NCBI GenBank assembly: GCA_002493635.1
Contig: DKZL01000012.1
Location: forward strand, 20,590 to 84,589
Source of the DNA: Ruminococcaceae bacterium UBA7075
GTDB lineage: Bacteria > Bacillota > Clostridia > Oscillospirales > Acutalibacteraceae
DNA length: 64,000 bases
Direction of reading: 5' to 3'
The notes under the pieces were generated by a model. That model was not told the origin of the DNA, did no database searches, and worked only from the letters and a program-made list of their open reading frames with translations. How positions within the stretch are numbered: the first letter of the stretch is position 1; every line of letters begins with the position of its first letter. Both the position numbers and the translations under genes were made by a program. Below are positions 62,163 through 64,000 of the stretch, one piece after another.

Positions 62163-62238
62163 TGGCTGGGCTGGCGGGATTCGAACCCACGAGATGACGG
62201 AGTCAAAGTCCGTTGCCTTACCGCTTGGCTACAGCCCA
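62163..62238 (-). tRNA. tRNA-Gln (TTG)
   Basis: A 76-base cloverleaf with encoded CCA. Acceptor arms are TGGGCTG and CAGCCCA, the anticodon loop is CTTTGAC (anticodon TTG), and the T-arm contains GTTCGAATC. Confidence 0.97.
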
Positions 62239-62281
62239 TTATAATAATAGCCGCACAAAATCAACGAATAATGTGCGGCTG

Positions 62282-62357
62282 TGGTGACCCATCGGAGATT
62301 CGAACTCCGGACACCTTGATTAAAAGTCAAGTGCTCTGCCAACTGAGCTAATGAGTC
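62282..62357 (-). tRNA. tRNA-Lys (TTT)
   Basis: A 76-base cloverleaf with encoded CCA. Acceptor arms are GACTCAT and ATGGGTC, the anticodon loop is CTTTTAA (anticodon TTT), and the T-arm contains GTTCGAATC. Confidence 0.97.
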
Positions 62358-62360
62358 ATA

Positions 62361-62438
62361 TGGGGTGGAATGCCGGATTCGAACCGGCGGTCTCCAGTGC
62401 CACAAACTGGCGCGTTAACCGACTACGCTAATCCCACC
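62361..62438 (-). tRNA. tRNA-His (GTG)
   Basis: A 77-base cloverleaf with encoded CCA plus the extra G at -1 (62438), which pairs with the discriminator C, both specific to tRNA-His. The anticodon loop is TTGTGGC (anticodon GTG). Confidence 0.97.
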
Positions 62439-62441
62439 ATG

Positions 62442-62489
62442 TGGCGCGCCAAAAGGGACTCGAACCCCTGACCTACTGCTTAGAAGGCA
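62442..62489 (-). tRNA. 3' fragment of tRNA-Arg (TCT), attachment-site relic
   Basis: Only the anticodon loop CTTCTAA, the 3' anticodon stem, the variable loop, the T-arm (GTTCGAGTC) and the acceptor 3' strand with CCA remain. The D-arm and 5' acceptor strand are missing; unrelated AT-rich sequence takes their place from about 62490. This is the usual mark of integration by a tyrosine recombinase into a tRNA 3' end: this junction keeps the tail while an intact tRNA-Arg should lie at the far end of the element, outside the window. Confidence 0.85.
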
Positions 62490-62547
62490 CACCGTATTTT
62501 AAGTAAAAATAGCTTAAATACTGAGTTTTTCGGAATTAAAATTACCT

Positions 62548-62569
62548 TTTGACAACAATTTGACAACAA
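62548..62569. repeat. Two tandem 11-bp repeats (possible integrase arm sites)
   Basis: TTTGACAACAA occurs twice without a gap, about 60 bases inside the tRNA junction. Tyrosine recombinases of this type bind such arm sites beside the core. A near-palindrome GTATTTTAAG/CTTAAATAC lies between them and the tRNA fragment. Confidence 0.55.
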
Positions 62570-62624
62570 TATCAAAAAAATATTTTTAATACTTTTAAGA
62601 GATACTGTTCTCACAACGTTGATT

Positions 62625-62653
62625 ATTATATCAAAGCTGACAACAAAAGTCAA
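62625..62653 (-). promoter_or_regulatory. Outward promoter at the element end
   Basis: Minus-strand TTGACT (62648-62653), 17 bases, TATAAT (62625-62630). No ORF lies between it and the tRNA genes, so it points out of the element into the tRNA-Arg fragment, His, Lys and Gln genes. Confidence 0.7.
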
Positions 62654-62695
62654 GCATTTTTTTATTTTTTCTTATCTTTTTTCTTAATACAATAA

Positions 62696-62751
62696 ATATA
62701 GGATACTATCCTTGTTTTGACATAGTGGCAAAACAAAATAATATCCTATAT
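62696..62751 (-). terminator. Large hairpin after the excisionase gene
   Basis: ATATAGGATA (62696-62705) pairs with TATCCTATAT (62742-62751), and inside it TTGTTTTG pairs with CAAAACAA. It starts ten bases after the excisionase stop and likely ends that transcript, although the T-run is weak. Confidence 0.55.
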
Positions 62752-62760
62752 CTTCATTAT

Positions 62761-62964
62761 TTAATCAAGCACAAAAGTTTTTCCTTCGTTTTGGCATAAC
62801 CATTTATGTAATGACAAGTTAGAAACAAATATCCTTCTTCCAACTTTAATACTTGGAAACCCATCAGAGTGCATTAAATTATATGCTGTATTTTTGCTGC
62901 ACTTAAAGATTCTTTGAATATCTTTTGTATCTAACATTTGAATATTATCTTTTATATCATTCAA
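62761..62964 (-). CDS. Excisionase-like helix-turn-helix protein
   Basis: A 67-residue DNA-binding protein with an HTH_17/Xis-type fold: LDTKDIQRIFKCSKNTAYNL is the HTH (in two parts), then GFPSIKVGRRIFVS forms the wing. Such proteins direct excision or act as regulators in phages and ICEs. The frame opens at 63075 inside the dUTPase gene, but a TTG at 62964 follows GAGGTGAC with correct spacing and is preferred. Confidence 0.75.
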   Translation of the reverse strand: MNDIKDNIQMLDTKDIQRIFKCSKNTAYNLMHSDGFPSIKVGRRIFVSNLSLHKWLCQNEGKTFVLD

Positions 62965-63004
62965 GTTTTTTGTCACCTCGATTATCGTATTAGCAAGTAA
63001 ATCA

Positions 63005-63605
63005 TCATTGGATTCCTGTGCTACCGAAACCACCTCGGTCTGTATCATCGAGTTTGTCAACTTCAAACAACTCAACCTTTGGCTGTTTTTTCATAATTCT
63101 AAACTGACACAAACGGTCGTTGACTTTAATCTCTGTATCACGAATAGCATAAGCAGGAAATCTCCAAATGTCATTCGTGCCACTATATGAATTATCAATA
63201 ACTCCCATACTATTAGTCTGAAGGACGCCCCCAAGTCTTAAAAGTTGAACTACGAGGAACAACGTGTGCTTCATATCCTTCGGGTAATTTCATAGAGATA
63301 CCAAGATTTATGAGCTTAAATTCGCCTGCGCTCAACATAATATTCTCTGCTGCTCTCAAATCAATCCAATCACCAACCTCTATTTTCTCAATTTTTATAA
63401 GGTCGGGATTATGATACTTAATTTTTATTGTTTCCATTTGTTTTGCTACTTTATCTTTCTTAAAATATCTTTTTTCAAGAAGATAATCAATGTCATCTTT
63501 AAGTTCGATGAGGTCATCCTCATATAGTTCAATCAACATTCTATCTTTGCAATTATAGTCCTCTGTGTTTGTAATCAAAAATTTACTATAATTAACATTT
63601 TTCAT
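63005..63605 (-). pseudogene. dut: dUTP diphosphatase, split by a frameshift
   Basis: The first part (63213-63605) contains the dUTPase start (KIKYHNPDLIKIE), DLRAAE and VVPRSST (motif 2), then runs into a stop after WGRPSD. The second frame (from about 63230) continues VLQTNSMGVIDNSYSG (motif 3) to RGGFGSTG (motif 5). One extra base in the run of five Cs at 63228-63232 (G5 in the gene) explains the break. The first 57 residues are an extension not known to me from dUTPases. Intact dUTPase would hydrolyse dUTP to keep uracil out of phage DNA. Confidence 0.8.
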
Positions 63606-63630
63606 TGTTTAACACCACCAATAAATATAT

Positions 63631-63825
63631 TTATTCATTTATATAAAGACCACAATGACACATACCTTTTTCTCCGTTGGCAATCATTTCGCGGAACTCT
63701 TTACACATACATTTTGTATCTTCGGTTCTGGAAATTCTACAAGGACAATATCCAGAATTTTCTTTTAATTTGTCACGAATTTCTTTGACAATATCTTTAT
63801 CAGGATTTGTTTTTACTTTAGCCAT
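63631..63825 (-). CDS. Small six-cysteine protein, FTR catalytic-chain-like
   Basis: A 64-residue protein with three Cys pairs: CPC (27-29), CMC (39-41) and CHC (56-58). This matches the CPC/CxC/CHC arrangement of the catalytic beta chain of ferredoxin-thioredoxin reductase, a [4Fe-4S] disulfide reductase, but with different spacing. Short FTR-like proteins are found in phages of anaerobes. It may reduce a thioredoxin- or glutaredoxin-like protein, perhaps for nucleotide reduction. AAGGAGT precedes the ATG. Confidence 0.75.
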   Translation of the reverse strand: MAKVKTNPDKDIVKEIRDKLKENSGYCPCRISRTEDTKCMCKEFREMIANGEKGMCHCGLYINE

Positions 63826-63834
63826 ATTGACTCC

Positions 63835-64000
63835 TTATGATATTTTCTTTGCGTATTGGTTGTCTCCCATTAACTGAACCCCAAGTATAGGGTCTATATG
63901 AGAAGGCATATCAGGCACAAATCTACCAAACTTAATAATTATGTTTGGAAAACTTTTTAAGGTGTTATACAAATCACCAAAAAGACTTTCAATTTCTGAT
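63835..64000 (-). CDS. Partial unknown element gene (C-terminal part)
   Basis: An open minus-strand frame enters from beyond the window and stops at 63835-63837. The visible 54 residues include FPNIIIKFGRFVPDMPSHIDP and end GDNQYAKKIS. I do not recognise a family. The stop lies ten bases before the ATG of the FTR-like gene, and its end overlaps that gene's ribosome site, so the two are in one operon. Confidence 0.6.
   Translation of the reverse strand, partial: SEIESLFGDLYNTLKSFPNIIIKFGRFVPDMPSHIDPILGVQLMGDNQYAKKIS

Larger units (their letters stand above)
62447..64000. mobile_element. Integrated element, probably prophage (left end)
   Basis: The element begins in the tRNA-Arg fragment and runs out of the window. 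Supporting features are the cut tRNA, tandem recombinase-type repeats at 62548-62569, an excisionase-like HTH gene, a phage-type dUTPase and a small FTR-like phage protein, all on the minus strand. No integrase, capsid or replication gene is visible in this part, so a conjugative element cannot be excluded. Confidence 0.8.

Noticed and set aside
1..64000. CRISPR array, rRNA operon, T-box leader
   Set aside because: I found no regularly spaced direct repeats, no rRNA segments and no T-box core sequence anywhere in the window.

Overview
This window looks like a chromosomal segment of a low-GC Gram-positive anaerobe of the class Clostridia, most plausibly Oscillospiraceae/Ruminococcaceae. This is inferred from the complete V/A-type ATP synthase operon, the paired TIGR03960/TIGR03936 radical SAM genes next to a SpoIVFB-like protease, the AGGAGG-type ribosome binding sites, and a decayed starch-binding protein of the kind seen in gut ruminococci. 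No species can be named from sequence reading alone.

Layout. 1-10700 is mostly housekeeping: HAD hydrolase, cyclophilin lipoprotein, S1-domain protein, RmuC, release factor 2 (no programmed frameshift), a RING/zinc-ribbon membrane protein, GalU, a PHP-type histidinol phosphatase, and an ACT/PFL pair. 10765-19403 is a nine-gene V-ATPase operon (G-C-I-K-F-E-A-B-D). 19400-20150 is a small accessory pocket: one unknown membrane protein flanked by a duplicated gene end, plus a perfect palindrome. 20142-25329 holds radical SAM proteins, an M50 protease with a small membrane partner, and VanZ. 25525-33382 holds a small membrane exporter, two FAD oxidoreductases, a sugar ABC importer without its ATPase, and a divergent DUF624 protein. 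33548-46000 is minus-strand housekeeping: CmpB-family protein, RNase M5, HolA, ComEC, PRT, HIT, PlsY, Der, L32, YceD, RidA, IlvA and an Fe-type alcohol dehydrogenase. 46010-48819 is a BceAB-type peptide-antibiotic transporter.

49000-62000 is more adaptive. It contains a starch-binding secreted protein interrupted by a stop codon just after its signal peptide, and a complete agr quorum-sensing locus (agrA-agrC-agrB-agrD) whose 49-residue AgrD pheromone precursor is easy to miss. It also contains a FabF/acyl-CoA ligase/thioesterase operon with a divergent LysR regulator, a BceRS-like two-component system, and a K+ channel/CLC pair.

At 62163-62490 lies a tRNA cluster (Gln, Lys, His) that ends in only the 3' part of tRNA-Arg(TCT). 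This is the junction of an integrated element, probably a prophage, that fills the rest of the window. The visible element genes are an excisionase-like HTH protein, a frameshifted dUTPase, a small six-cysteine protein like the ferredoxin-thioredoxin reductase catalytic chain, and one partial gene. An outward-facing promoter in the element points at the tRNA genes that the insertion cut off.

The most unusual non-coding signal is a dispersed ~68-nt element with three copies (2060-2127, 38868-38935, 53948-54016). All three share a hairpin whose base changes keep pairing, and all three lie upstream of and in the sense orientation to a gene. Two promoter-terminator units without any ORF are candidate small RNAs.
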